Assembly (NCBI GenBank): GCA_020718065.1
Contig: DYDE01000014.1
Coordinates: 1 to 44,520 of the forward strand
Length of the DNA stretch: 44,520 nucleotides
Direction: 5' to 3'
Source: Marinifilum sp.
GTDB lineage: Bacteria; Bacteroidota; Bacteroidia; Bacteroidales; CG2-30-32-10
Position numbers and translations under genes: made by a program. Under the pieces are notes generated by a model. That model did not search any database and was not told where the DNA came from. It worked only from the letters and a program-made list of their open reading frames with translations. Shown one piece after another: positions 24,693-33,802 of the stretch. The first letter of the stretch is position 1, and every line of letters begins with the position of its first letter.

Positions 24693-26075
24693 TTAGATCA
24701 TTTTTTGTGGATCTACCCATTCTGTAAATTGTTCATAGGTTACCAGACCTAAATCAATAGCAGCCTGCCTAAGTGTTTTTCCTTCATTATGAGCTTTTTT
24801 TGCTATTAAAGCTGAATTTTCATAACCTATATGAGGATTCAGAGCTGTAACAAGCATTAAAGAGTTTTCTAGATTCTTGCTTATAGCTTTAAAATTTGGA
24901 TCAATACCTACTGCACAATTATCATTAAAAGAAGTACATGCATCACCAATCAAACGAGCAGACATTAAAAGATTGTATATCATTACTGGCTTAAATACAT
25001 TTAATTGAAAATGTCCATGCATCCCGCCAACTGAAATTGCTGAATCATTTCCAATAACTTGAGCTGCAACCATTGTCATAGCTTCGCATTGCGTTGGATT
25101 TACTTTGCCCGGCATTATTGATGAACCTGGTTCGTTTGCTGGCAATATAATTTCTCCAATACCACAGCGAGGTCCCGATGCCATAAGACGAATATTATTT
25201 GCAATATGCATCATGCTGATAGCAACAGTTTTTAATGCACCAGAAGTTTCAATCATAGCATCATGTGCTGATAATGATTCAAATTTATTTGGAGCAGTAA
25301 TAAAAGGATAAGCTGTAAGTTCGGCTATTTTAATTGCAACTTTTTCTGCATATCCTTTAGGTGCATTTATACCTGTTCCCACAGCTGTTCCCCCCAAAGC
25401 TAATTCAGATAAATGCTTTAAAGTGTTTTTAATAGCCACAATACCATGTTCAAGTTGAGAAGCATAACCCGAAAATTCCTGACCCAATGTCAATGGAGTT
25501 GCATCCATCAAATGAGTACGACCAATCTTTACAATATTTCTATAATCTTCTGCTTTCTTTGAAAGGGTATTTTTTAGTTTTTCAATACCTGGCAAAGTCG
25601 TTTCAACAATCATTTTATAGGCTGCAATATGCATAGCCGTTGGAAAAGTGTCATTTGAAGATTGTGCTTTGTTAACATCATCATTTGGATGTACAAATGT
25701 TTTACCTTCCCCTAGTTTTCCTCCGTTCAAAACTTCAGCCCTATTGGCAATTACTTCATTTAGATTCATATTGCTTTGTGTACCGGAACCAGTTTGCCAA
25801 ACTACTAAAGGAAAATGTTCTTCAAGTTTTCCTTCAAGTATTTCATCGCAGACCTTAGCAATTAAATCCATCTTCTCTTTAGACAATATTCCCAAATCGC
25901 AATTAACCAATGCAGCTGCTTTTTTTAAAATTGCAAAAGCATTGATAATTTCAAGTGGCATAAGCTGACCACCTATTTTGAAGTTTTCCTTTGAACGTTG
26001 GGTTTGAGCTCCCCAATATTTATCTGCAGGAACTTCTATGCTTCCCATTGTGTCCTTTTCTGTTCTGGTTTCCAT
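24693..26075 (-). CDS. fumC: Fumarate hydratase, class II
   Basis: FumC catalyses the reversible hydration of fumarate to malate in the TCA cycle. The 460-residue length equals the class II norm. The N-terminal [24 protein letters not shown], the GSGTQSNMN substrate loop, the [10 protein letters not shown] histidine region and the superfamily signature [11 protein letters not shown] are all visible. This iron-independent class differs from class I (FumA/B). It is the last gene of the minus-strand run, 31 bp after the ArsC-like gene. The adenylosuccinate/argininosuccinate lyase relatives are excluded by the strong FumC-specific segments. Confidence 0.97.
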   Translation of the reverse strand: METRTEKDTMGSIEVPADKYWGAQTQRSKENFKIGGQLMPLEIINAFAILKKAAALVNCDLGILSKEKMDLIAKVCDEILEGKLEEHFPLVVWQTGSGTQSNMNLNEVIANRAEVLNGGKLGEGKTFVHPNDDVNKAQSSNDTFPTAMHIAAYKMIVETTLPGIEKLKNTLSKKAEDYRNIVKIGRTHLMDATPLTLGQEFSGYASQLEHGIVAIKNTLKHLSELALGGTAVGTGINAPKGYAEKVAIKIAELTAYPFITAPNKFESLSAHDAMIETSGALKTVAISMMHIANNIRLMASGPRCGIGEIILPANEPGSSIMPGKVNPTQCEAMTMVAAQVIGNDSAISVGGMHGHFQLNVFKPVMIYNLLMSARLIGDACTSFNDNCAVGIDPNFKAISKNLENSLMLVTALNPHIGYENSALIAKKAHNEGKTLRQAAIDLGLVTYEQFTEWVDPQKMI

Positions 26076-26106
26076 AAATAGTATTTTAAATTTTAGAATC
26101 TATGTT

Positions 26107-26451
26107 TTATTTAAGAAATTCATTAAGTTTTTCAGGTGGACGACAAACTATTGCTTTGTGCTTGCTTTCAACAATCGGCCTTTCAATTAAAATAGGAAAT
26201 TCCTGTATTATTTTTAACCATTCCTCATCTGTAAAATTTTTGGATTTAAACCTTTCTTTGAAAACGACTTCGGTTTTTCTAATAATATCAATAGGTTTTG
26301 CATTTAACTTATTTAATAGTTTTTTTATTTCATCAATTGTAGGTATTGTTTTCAAATATTCAATTATAGTTAATTCTTCTCCTTTGTTCTTTAACATTTC
26401 GAGTACTAAACGACTTGTTTTACAACGGGGATTATGATAAATAGTAGTCAT
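26107..26451 (-). CDS. ArsC/Spx-family thioredoxin-fold reductase (arsenate reductase-like)
   Basis: The 114-residue product has the ArsC-family start TTIYHNPRCKTSR, with the catalytic C10, and the family segment IVESKHKAIVCRPPEKL near the end, where an Arg follows the phosphate/arsenate pocket. ArsC enzymes reduce arsenate to arsenite using glutaredoxin/glutathione. Relatives such as YfgD have no proven arsenate role. No ars operon genes lie nearby, so a housekeeping redox role is as likely. The gene starts 10 bp downstream of the TonB-C-like gene's stop. Confidence 0.9.
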   Translation of the reverse strand: MTTIYHNPRCKTSRLVLEMLKNKGEELTIIEYLKTIPTIDEIKKLLNKLNAKPIDIIRKTEVVFKERFKSKNFTDEEWLKIIQEFPILIERPIVESKHKAIVCRPPEKLNEFLK

Positions 26452-26461
26452 AGTTTATTTT

Positions 26462-27007
26462 TTAGAAATATCTTGAAACAATAAAGCATAAAGTTAAAAC
26501 ACCAATAATTGCAATAAGTGTTTGTACTGTTTTTTTATCTTTATCAACTAAATAATACGAATAAACAGGGTTTAAATTTACAATCTTTATTCCATCAGTA
26601 TTTATATTATAAGAAAACGTGAGTTGAACAACAGTAGATATGTTTTTATTATTTTTCTTTCCTGGATTCCATTGGGGCATATTAGTAAAACAATTTTGCA
26701 TAGCTGGAACGATGCCATCAACTATAGCTCCTTTATGATTAAATTCAACAATAGAACCCGCTCCATTTAATGTGAGCGTTATTACTGCATCGTATAATGT
26801 ATTATTTTTCATGATAGTAGATTTATCAGCATACACCACATTTTTTTCGATGTAAGGTATAATTGCAGCATAACCATCTGGAAAACTGGGTGGTATATAA
26901 GCAACAGTATCGTATTTACTGGTTTTATTGTGCGAATAATATTGAGAAAAAACAGTAAAAGGCAAAATGATCAATGCACTTAATAAAACAATCCAAAGAT
27001 TCTTCAT
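26462..27007 (-). CDS. Exported protein with TonB C-terminal-like domain and C-terminal TM
   Basis: The 181-residue product begins with a signal peptide (MKNLWIVLLSALIILPFTVFS, cut near FSQ). The segment FPDGYAAIIPYIEKNVVYAD and the later VVQLTFSYN strand match the short TonB-C-like module found in many Bacteroidota secreted proteins. A hydrophobic segment at about 161-179 ends the protein (IAIIGVLTLCFIVSRYF), so it is anchored by its C-terminus. Unlike true TonB it has no N-terminal anchor plus proline-rich spacer, so direct energy transduction is doubtful. It lies between prfB and the ArsC-like gene. Confidence 0.75.
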   Translation of the reverse strand: MKNLWIVLLSALIILPFTVFSQYYSHNKTSKYDTVAYIPPSFPDGYAAIIPYIEKNVVYADKSTIMKNNTLYDAVITLTLNGAGSIVEFNHKGAIVDGIVPAMQNCFTNMPQWNPGKKNNKNISTVVQLTFSYNINTDGIKIVNLNPVYSYYLVDKDKKTVQTLIAIIGVLTLCFIVSRYF

Positions 27008-27022
27008 ATTTATAAGTATAAT

Positions 27023-28112
27023 TTATTTTGTACCAAATTCCATTAAAAATGCTTTAATAAATTCATCCAAATCACCATCCATTACCAATTGAACATTAGA
27101 GGTTTCAATTCCGGTTCTCACATCTTTAACCAACTTATATGGATGCATCACATAGTTTCGTATCTGAGATCCCCATTCAATTTTCTTTTTTGAACCTTCA
27201 ATTTCTGCAATGGCTTCTTTCTTTTTTCGAAGTTCTATATCATATAATTGTGATCTTAGCATCTGCATGGCTTTTTCTCTATTCTGTCCCTGCGACCTTG
27301 TTTCCTGACATTCGATTACTATTCCTGTTGGAGCATGTCTTATTCGAACTGCTGTTTCTACTTTGTTTACATTTTGTCCACCAGGGCCACTTGAACGAAA
27401 AGTATCCCAGGATATATCTGAAGGATTAATATCAATAGTAATATTCTCATCAATAACAGGATAAGCATAAACTGAAGCAAATGAAGTATGTCGTTTATTA
27501 GCTGAATCAAATGGAGATAAGCGCACCAAACGATGCACACCACTTTCTCCTTTTAAATAACCATAAGCAAATTCCCCTTCAAGTTCTATTGATGCCGATT
27601 TTATTCCTGCAACATCTCCTTCTTGCCTGTCAAGAACATTTACTTTATAATTATTGCGTTCGGCATATCTTATATACATTCGAAGCAACATTTCTGCCCA
27701 ATCACAACTCTCAGTTCCACCTGCTCCGGAATTAACAGTTAATATAGCAGAAAGCTTGTCTTCTTCGCTTCCTAGCATATTCTTAAATTCAAGGTCCTCA
27801 ATTTGTTTTAGAGTTAACTGATATTGTTTATCCATATCAGTTTCTAACCCCTCTCCTGATAAAAAAAACTCAAACAATACTTTTAAATCTTCATAAGCAG
27901 ATTCAATTTTAGTATAAGCATCTGTCCAACGTTTTTTTTCGTTGATTTTTTTTAGGATTTGTTCTGCTTTTTTGGGGTCATTCCAAAAGTCTGCCTGGAC
28001 AGTTGCTTTTTGTTCTTCTGCTATTTCTTCAATCTTTTTATCGATGTCAAAGAAACCTCCTTAGGGCTTCTGTCCTGCTTTTAAGCTCTTTAATATTTTC
28101 TGGTATTATCAT
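27023..28112 (-). CDS. prfB: Peptide chain release factor 2, made by programmed +1 frameshift
   Basis: RF2 ends translation at UGA and UAA. The gene begins at ATG 28112 and reads 21 codons ([21 protein letters not shown]) to an in-frame TGA at 28049-28047. After a +1 shift, reading continues from 28048 to 27023, giving about 362 residues in total, close to the 365 of E. coli. The GGQ motif ([11 protein letters not shown]) and the RF2-specific SPF tripeptide ([10 protein letters not shown]) are present. The frameshift lets RF2 set its own level: low RF2 favours the shift. Annotation from the second frame alone would lose the N-terminal third. It lies 9 bp after the MORN-repeat gene. Confidence 0.96.
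28046..28061 (-). promoter_or_regulatory. prfB: prfB +1 frameshift site
   Basis: On the minus strand the sequence is AGGAGGTTTCTTTGAC. It has a perfect Shine-Dalgarno-like AGGAGG, a three-base spacer TTT, the slippery CTT codon and the TGA stop followed by C. This is the classic RF2 autoregulatory arrangement. Confidence 0.95.
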
Positions 28113-28121
28113 AATAATTAT

Positions 28122-29612
28122 TTATTTTTTTTCTTCAATCATTACTTTGGTTCCGTTTTTATATTCAATTACCTTCAAAATTTTCCCATAACTGTCTCTA
28201 ACTGTCCATTTACCTTCTTTTCCTCCATTTTTATACATCCCTTCTAATGCTTTTGTTTGATTGCTATTATATTGTGCCCAATAACCATTTAATATTCCAT
28301 TTTTAAATTGAGCATCCTGATATTTTATAGCATATGAATCATAAAATGACCAGTTACCACTTTTTTTGTTTTCAATATATCCTCCGGTTTCTTTGATGTT
28401 ACCGTTTTCATAATAAGATGTCCAAATTCCATTAAGATTACCATCATTATAATTGCTCACATAACATTGATTTCCGTTTGGATACCAATATTGCGAAATC
28501 CCATGTTTAATGTCATTTTTATAAGATGTTGTATATTTTGTTTTTCCGGTTTCATAATTACCTTTCCAAAAACCATCCATTTTGCCTTTGTTAAAAGTAC
28601 CAACATCCTTTACAATTCCTGTTTCATACCAACTTATCCATTTTCCTTGTTCTAAATCATTTTCAAAATTACCTTCATGGTCTTTTTTCCCACTCTGGTA
28701 CCAAGTTGTCCATAAACCGTTTTTTTTGTTTTCTTTGTAAATACCTTCTTTCCATTTTTCACCAGTTTCATACCAATACGTCCAAACACCTTCTTGTTTG
28801 GCTTTAACAAAATTTCCCTTACTTCCAATTTTTCCGTTTGGATGATAAAATATCCATGTACTATCTTGTAGTCCATCTATTGACTTGCCTTCCATTTCAA
28901 GTTTTCCATTGTCTCTCCACCAATGATTATAACCTTGTAACAAGTTGTTTTGATATAATCCCTCAAAAGCTTTTACCCCATTCTCGTGCCATTGATAATT
29001 CATGCCTTCGAGCTTGTCATTTTTAAATAGAGCTTCTTCCTTCAACTTTCCACTTTCGTACCAGGAATTCCATTTACCATCTTTCATCCTGTTAACAATA
29101 TTGCCTTCATTAGATTTTTGACCATTTTTGTGCCAACTTATACTTAAGCCATTGTCATAATTAATTTCTTGTTTTTTGCTGCCATTATCATACCAATAAG
29201 TCCATAACCCAACCTTTAAACTATCCTTATATTCTCCCTTCGATAATAGTTGACCATTTTCATGCCATTGTTGCCATATACCATTTTCTTTTCCATTTTT
29301 TAGAAAGCCTTGTTTTTCCTTTGGTCCTTTGTTATACCAACTAATAAATAAACTATCTATATATACCTCTTTCCATTTTTTTCCATCTTTATACCAATAA
29401 GTCCATTTGCCTTTCATTGCATCATTCTTGTATTCACCTTCTGTATATTTTGCCCCATTGTTATACCAATAAGTAAATTTTCCTTCTTTCTTGTTGTTTT
29501 TATAATAACCTTCACTTTTTTTAGTTTTCAAATTCCAATATTCAGTCCTAATTTGACTAAATGCACCATTAAATAATAAAAAAGTTAATAGTATTAAAAT
29601 GATTTTTTTCAT
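28122..29612 (-). CDS. Secreted MORN/YwqK-repeat protein
   Basis: The 496-residue product has a signal peptide (MKKIILILLTFLLFNGAFSQ). It then consists almost wholly of about twenty repeats of roughly 23 residues with the pattern W-x-Y-W-x-x-x-G-x-K-x-x-E-G-x-Y-K-x-x-x-x-x-G, that is MORN_2/YwqK-type repeats (for example GKWTYWYKDGKKWKE). Repeats of this type are frequent in Bacteroidota exported proteins, and their binding partner is generally unknown. The N-terminal two repeats are less regular. The name 'toxin-antitoxin YwqK antitoxin' often given to such proteins is not supported by anything seen here. It lies between the polyprenyl synthase gene and prfB. Confidence 0.85.
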   Translation of the reverse strand: MKKIILILLTFLLFNGAFSQIRTEYWNLKTKKSEGYYKNNKKEGKFTYWYNNGAKYTEGEYKNDAMKGKWTYWYKDGKKWKEVYIDSLFISWYNKGPKEKQGFLKNGKENGIWQQWHENGQLLSKGEYKDSLKVGLWTYWYDNGSKKQEINYDNGLSISWHKNGQKSNEGNIVNRMKDGKWNSWYESGKLKEEALFKNDKLEGMNYQWHENGVKAFEGLYQNNLLQGYNHWWRDNGKLEMEGKSIDGLQDSTWIFYHPNGKIGSKGNFVKAKQEGVWTYWYETGEKWKEGIYKENKKNGLWTTWYQSGKKDHEGNFENDLEQGKWISWYETGIVKDVGTFNKGKMDGFWKGNYETGKTKYTTSYKNDIKHGISQYWYPNGNQCYVSNYNDGNLNGIWTSYYENGNIKETGGYIENKKSGNWSFYDSYAIKYQDAQFKNGILNGYWAQYNSNQTKALEGMYKNGGKEGKWTVRDSYGKILKVIEYKNGTKVMIEEKK

Positions 29613-29623
29613 GTGTATATCTT

Positions 29624-30598
29624 TTATTTTTTTCTTTCAATAGTATATGTTACTAATTCTTTTAATGATTTTTTTATAGGAGAATCGGAAAACTCTTCTA
29701 ACAATTCAAATGCTTTTGATTGATATTCTTGCATTTTTCGAATGGCATATTCAATTCCCCCACTTTTATTAACAGCTTCGATCACCTGTGCAACTTTAAG
29801 GGTATCGTTATTATGGTTTTTAACAATATTAATTATTTTTCTTTTTTCGAAATAGGTTTGATTGTTTAACATATATATCAATGGCAAAGTCATCTTTTGT
29901 TCTTTTATATCAATACCAAATGGTTTGCCTGTTTTATTATTGTTTTGGTAATCAAACAAATCGTCTTTAATCTGAAAAGCTATACCAACCATTTCTCCAA
30001 AATTGTGCATCAACTTTATATGTTTATCATCAGCTCCAGCAGAAGAAGCACCACAAGCACAACAGGATGCAAAAAGAGAAGCTGTTTTTTTGCGAATTAT
30101 TTCAAAATAGATATCTTCTTTAATATCTAAATTTCGAGCCTTCTTTATTTGCAATAATTCTCCCTCGCTCATTTCACGTACAGCTTCAGATACTATCTTC
30201 AATAATTCAAAATCATTGTTATCTAAGGTTAATAAAAGTCCTTTTGTTAAAATGTAATCTCCCACTAAAACTGCAATCTTATTTTTCCAGAGAGCATTAA
30301 CAGAGAGGAAACCCCTTCTTTCATTTGAATCGTCAACCACATCGTCGTGAACCAATGTTGCTGTATGCATTAATTCTATCAGAGAAGCTGCCCTATATGA
30401 CGATTCCTTTATTTCTCCAAAAAGTGCTGCCGAAAGAAAAACAAACATTGGCCTGATTTGTTTACCCTTTCTTTTCAATATATATGCAGTAATTTTATCC
30501 AACAGCGGAGCAGAACTTTTTAAGGACGCTTTGAATTTAATTTCAAATTCATCCATTTGCTTGCTGATAGGCGCCTTTATCTCATTCAACGACATCAT
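29624..30598 (-). CDS. Trans-polyprenyl diphosphate synthase (octaprenyl-type, quinone side chain)
   Basis: The enzyme condenses IPP onto allylic diphosphates to make the long prenyl chain of menaquinone. Both aspartate-rich motifs are intact: HDDVVDDSNERRG (first, DDxxxxD-type) and KDDLFDYQ (second). RKGKQIRPMFVFLSA gives the IPP-binding Lys/Arg region. I start at ATG 30598, since an upstream TTG at 30604 adds only two residues; the length of 324 residues fits IspB-like enzymes. The chain length cannot be read, but small residues before the first motif (LIELMHTATLVHDD) fit long-chain products. It follows tdk after 31 bp. Confidence 0.93.
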   Translation of the reverse strand: MMSLNEIKAPISKQMDEFEIKFKASLKSSAPLLDKITAYILKRKGKQIRPMFVFLSAALFGEIKESSYRAASLIELMHTATLVHDDVVDDSNERRGFLSVNALWKNKIAVLVGDYILTKGLLLTLDNNDFELLKIVSEAVREMSEGELLQIKKARNLDIKEDIYFEIIRKKTASLFASCCACGASSAGADDKHIKLMHNFGEMVGIAFQIKDDLFDYQNNNKTGKPFGIDIKEQKMTLPLIYMLNNQTYFEKRKIINIVKNHNNDTLKVAQVIEAVNKSGGIEYAIRKMQEYQSKAFELLEEFSDSPIKKSLKELVTYTIERKK

Positions 30599-30629
30599 AA
30601 CCAATAAATAATGCCAAAGTTATATAAAA

Positions 30630-31220
30630 TTATTGTTCTGCAATGATTTTCTTTTTCTCTTCAAAACAGGTTCTGCAAAGAGGTTCGTAAGCATCTTTTT
30701 CGCCAAGTAAAACCAATTTATCATTATGTACTACCCTATGAGAATGATTTGCCAGATTACCGCAGCTCATACAAATTGCATGCACTTTTGTTATGTATTC
30801 TGCTGTTGCCAGTAATGCAGGCATAGGTCCAAATGGTTTACCAAGATAATCCATATCTAAACCTGCAACAATAACCCTTATACCGGTACTTGCAAGATGA
30901 TTGCAAACATTTGTCAGTTCAGTATCAAAAAACTGAGCCTCGTCAATACCAATAACATCTACATCATTTGCTAAAAGCAAAATATGAGAAGAAGAGGGTA
31001 CAGGTGTAGATAAAATTGCATTGGCATCATGAGATACCACGTTCAGTTCATCATAGCGCTTATCAATCTCTGGTTTAAAAATCTCTACTTTTTGTCTGGC
31101 AATCTTTGCCCTTTTTAAACGACGAATAAGCTCTTCGGTTTTGCCCGAAAACATCGAACCACAAATAACTTCTATCCAACCTCTAGGTTTGCTATGATTA
31201 ACAGGATTTTCTAAAAACAT
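30630..31220 (-). CDS. tdk: Thymidine kinase
   Basis: The 196-residue product is a type II thymidine kinase of the TK1 family. It has the P-loop [11 protein letters not shown], the DEAQFF Walker B and catalytic segment, and a C-terminal zinc site CMSCG...CRTCFEEK. It salvages thymidine to dTMP. The first 12 residues ([12 protein letters not shown]) precede the P-loop strand. A -7-like TAGGTTTG on the minus strand (31269-31262), 42 bp before the start codon, could be the promoter of the run of genes down to fumC, although no good TTG -33 is visible at the right distance. Confidence 0.97.
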   Translation of the reverse strand: MFLENPVNHSKPRGWIEVICGSMFSGKTEELIRRLKRAKIARQKVEIFKPEIDKRYDELNVVSHDANAILSTPVPSSSHILLLANDVDVIGIDEAQFFDTELTNVCNHLASTGIRVIVAGLDMDYLGKPFGPMPALLATAEYITKVHAICMSCGNLANHSHRVVHNDKLVLLGEKDAYEPLCRTCFEEKKKIIAEQ

Positions 31221-31425
31221 ATAACAATTTAATTTGCTTGACTTGTATTATTGGAATGCTACAAACCTACATAATTTTTTAAAATTAACATATACTTAAT
31301 TGAGAAAAATTAAGGTATTCTCTTCTAAAATAAAATATATTTTGCAATCCGCAATAATATAAACTTCCATTGCTTGCTATCAACCTCTGATTTCTGCTTT
31401 CTTCATTGGTCTTCCAATATCATTC

Positions 31426-32463
31426 TTAACTTTCTTCCTTATAAAATAACTTATAATAATGCATCCCATTTGCCTCGTCTTTCCCTTTTTCAATCATTTC
31501 ACGGTTTCCATGTATATAAATATGAAAGTTTTTATCTAATTTAATAATACTTTTAAAAACCCTTTGCTGTTTCTTCAGGGCTGACGATGAGATATCAAAA
31601 TCATCAATTAATCTAACATCCCTATCTTGTTCAAACTGACCACGAAAATCTTTAAATGCTTTGATTACTTCTGGTTGCTGTATTACCTCAGCAGCAAAAT
31701 CATCTATCTTAAAAGAATTATTAAGTTTAAAATAATCGGCAGACTTGTTTAACATTATTGCCTGATCGGCCCTTGATGCATCAAATTCTTCGGGTAATTT
31801 TTCTGTTACAAAGCTTTTGCAAAGGTTGAGTATATTTTTTGTATGGTGGTAATTGTCTTCTCGTGGTTTCAGGTGCAAAAAATCATCCTTCCAGTATTGT
31901 GCTTCTGCACCTCTACTGATGGTATCGACAATAGAAACCAAATATCCTTTGTCTTTCTCTATATTAAAAATCAGGCAACCTTTGTCTAATTTGTTGATAT
32001 TGATACCATCCTCATAATTAATCTCAAAATTATCTCCATTAGGGAAAACCTTTAGATAAGTGTCTTTATTTTCAGACTTAAACAACCCAATGGCATCTAC
32101 TTCCTGATTATCAGCAATACATTTTTTAAAGTAAACCACATAAAACTCACCTGCTTTTACTTTGGGATGAGTACTTTGCTCGTAAAGATGTTTTGCAAGA
32201 TTGATACTCTGAACCAATAATTCATCAGGATTATCAAATATGCGGGCAACATAAGTAAATACTTCATTTAATTGTACTTCGCTTTCGTGATGAAGATTAT
32301 AATATTCATTGGAAGTAAAAGGAGATAAAAAATACTTCAACAATAATTCTTTTACAGGTTCATCCACTTCTAATAGAGATCTTGAAATCTGGATTTCTTC
32401 CTCGCGAAGTTTATTGCCAATATTATGAACAATAATATTTTTTATACTTGTTAAATCAGTCAC
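31426..32463 (-). CDS. Nucleoid-associated protein of the NA37/YejK (NdpA) family
   Basis: The 345-residue product fits the NA37 family in length (E. coli YejK 335) and in its segments: the N-terminal IKNIIVHNIGNKLREEE, the middle FYVVYFKKC and LKVFPNGDNFEINYEDGI, and the AEAQYWKDDFL segment. YejK binds double-stranded DNA in the nucleoid; its exact role is unclear. Members also occur beside mobile elements, but here the neighbours are housekeeping genes. No membrane segment. It has its own 224-bp divergent upstream region. Confidence 0.85.
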   Translation of the reverse strand: MTDLTSIKNIIVHNIGNKLREEEIQISRSLLEVDEPVKELLLKYFLSPFTSNEYYNLHHESEVQLNEVFTYVARIFDNPDELLVQSINLAKHLYEQSTHPKVKAGEFYVVYFKKCIADNQEVDAIGLFKSENKDTYLKVFPNGDNFEINYEDGININKLDKGCLIFNIEKDKGYLVSIVDTISRGAEAQYWKDDFLHLKPREDNYHHTKNILNLCKSFVTEKLPEEFDASRADQAIMLNKSADYFKLNNSFKIDDFAAEVIQQPEVIKAFKDFRGQFEQDRDVRLIDDFDISSSALKKQQRVFKSIIKLDKNFHIYIHGNREMIEKGKDEANGMHYYKLFYKEES

Positions 32464-32643
32464 TTTATAAGATTTTTATTTATTGATAGAGTTCTATTAT
32501 TATATCTTGTAAAATTAAATATTTTTATTTCACTTTTTTCATTTTAATTAATTTATATAAGGCAACGAGTTTCTTTTATTTTCTATTAAACCTATATATT
32601 TAAAATCATTATGTTTGATTGGTTAATTTAAAACATTTCGACA

Positions 32644-32673
32644 TTGTTTTTGATTTATAAAAAATTAACTTTG
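32644..32673 (+). promoter_or_regulatory. Bacteroidota-type promoter for the caspase-like membrane protein gene
   Basis: TTG (32644-32646) and a perfect TAnnTTTG box, TAACTTTG (32666-32673), are separated by 19 bp. The start codon follows 15 bp after the box, so the 5' leader is very short. Confidence 0.6.
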
Positions 32674-32687
32674 TTTAAACAATATTT

Positions 32688-33368
32688 ATGAAAAAGAAAA
32701 TTTTATCATTATTAACAACAATATGTTTGGTTTTTATTGTTTTTGTTTTGATAAAATGGCTTTCTGATAAGCCTTTTTCTTTCCCTTCAAATAAAAAAAA
32801 CAAAATTGGAGCCATAGCCATAAGAGATAATGTAATACCTTTTCAAAAGTTGGGTTCAAGGCTTTTTACCATTCCTTACCTTAGTGCAAAATATATTAAT
32901 TACACTTATTTTACCCAATATTATAAAGAAGATAAAAGAGAAGCTTTTAAAGATAGCCTTTATAGCTATTTAAACAAATATGACAGCGTTGATATATACC
33001 TACTGGCGCATACAAATTACTATTACACTTGGCTTGACACTTTTCCCAGAAATAAGCTTAAGAAAATCCGTATGGTTTATAATACAGGATGTGGCAATGC
33101 AAATCAGGCAAATATCTGGCTTTCGATGGGTGTTTCATCATACATTGGGCATACTGGTATAAAAAGCCAATCGCCAGTATTTTATTTCTTTTTTCTTCGC
33201 AGATTATTAGTCAGCAATAACATAAAAAATTCAGTAGATAAAGCTAACCAGATGACTGAAAGTTTTTTCTCTATTTATTCTTTTCTAGATAGCCAACCAG
33301 GTCGAAAAGAAATGGTGGAAGGGTCAAAAGCAACATATTATACAGATTTATATGAATTTGATAAATAA
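32688..33368 (+). CDS. Membrane-anchored protein with caspase/CHAT-like His/Cys pattern
   Basis: The 226-residue product has one N-terminal membrane helix (about 6-24) and a soluble remainder. The stretch VDIYLLAHTNYYY (H108) followed by IRMVYNTGCGN (C135) and then SMGVSSYIGHTG matches the order of the caspase-fold CHAT/clostripain group: strand-His, strand-Cys, and a strand like GARSVIATLW after an 'AFLxAG' helix. Downstream DKANQ resembles the Ax-A helix of CHAT. The HG pair usual after the His is missing (HT here), so protease activity is a hypothesis. The next gene, a three-TM protein, overlaps its end by 17 bp, so the two are coupled. It might also be a degenerate, non-catalytic relative. 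Confidence 0.55.
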   Translation: MKKKILSLLTTICLVFIVFVLIKWLSDKPFSFPSNKKNKIGAIAIRDNVIPFQKLGSRLFTIPYLSAKYINYTYFTQYYKEDKREAFKDSLYSYLNKYDSVDIYLLAHTNYYYTWLDTFPRNKLKKIRMVYNTGCGNANQANIWLSMGVSSYIGHTGIKSQSPVFYFFFLRRLLVSNNIKNSVDKANQMTESFFSIYSFLDSQPGRKEMVEGSKATYYTDLYEFDK

Positions 33369-33684
33369 AAAAACTCCATTTATTTTTCTATTATTGGCAA
33401 TTGTTATTCAATTAATGCTTTGGGTTGGAATATATTTATTGATGAATCTTTCATTTTGCTCAGAACCAAAACTGTCTGAAGAAATAACATGTAAAATATC
33501 TTCCTATTTTATGGCAATTGGAGGTGCTAGTGGAATTATATTTTCTGCTTTAGGTATCTATTGTACTATTTTAAATAAAAGATTATTAATAATATTATCA
33601 ACTGTCTCTTTTTTGTTTCTACCAGTTTTATTTATTTCAACTGTTAATTTTTATGGTTTTCTAATTCTAAATGCGATTTTATAA
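33352..33684 (+). CDS. Small three-TM membrane protein coupled to the caspase-like gene
   Basis: The 110-residue product has hydrophobic segments at about 9-31, 51-72 and 76-105, with a short loop holding two cysteines (SFCSEPKLSEEITC) between the first two. I do not recognise the family. The start ATG lies inside the preceding gene (17-bp overlap), which points to translational coupling and a shared function. Confidence 0.65.
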   Translation: MNLINKKTPFIFLLLAIVIQLMLWVGIYLLMNLSFCSEPKLSEEITCKISSYFMAIGGASGIIFSALGIYCTILNKRLLIILSTVSFLFLPVLFISTVNFYGFLILNAIL

Positions 33685-33802
33685 ATTTTCTATCGTCAAT
33701 TTAGCATTAAAGTGTATATAATTCCATTGGATTTCAAAAAATATTTACTTTTGGTAAATTAACAAAACATCAAAAACAAACTTGCTATTAAATCTTAAAA
33801 CA

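Noticed and set aside
26107-26451. Arsenic resistance operon
   Set aside because: Only the ArsC-like reductase is present; no ArsR, ArsB or Acr3 gene nearby.
28122-29612. YwqK antitoxin of a toxin-antitoxin pair
   Set aside because: The name is a database habit for MORN_2 repeats; the protein is secreted, and no toxin gene adjoins.
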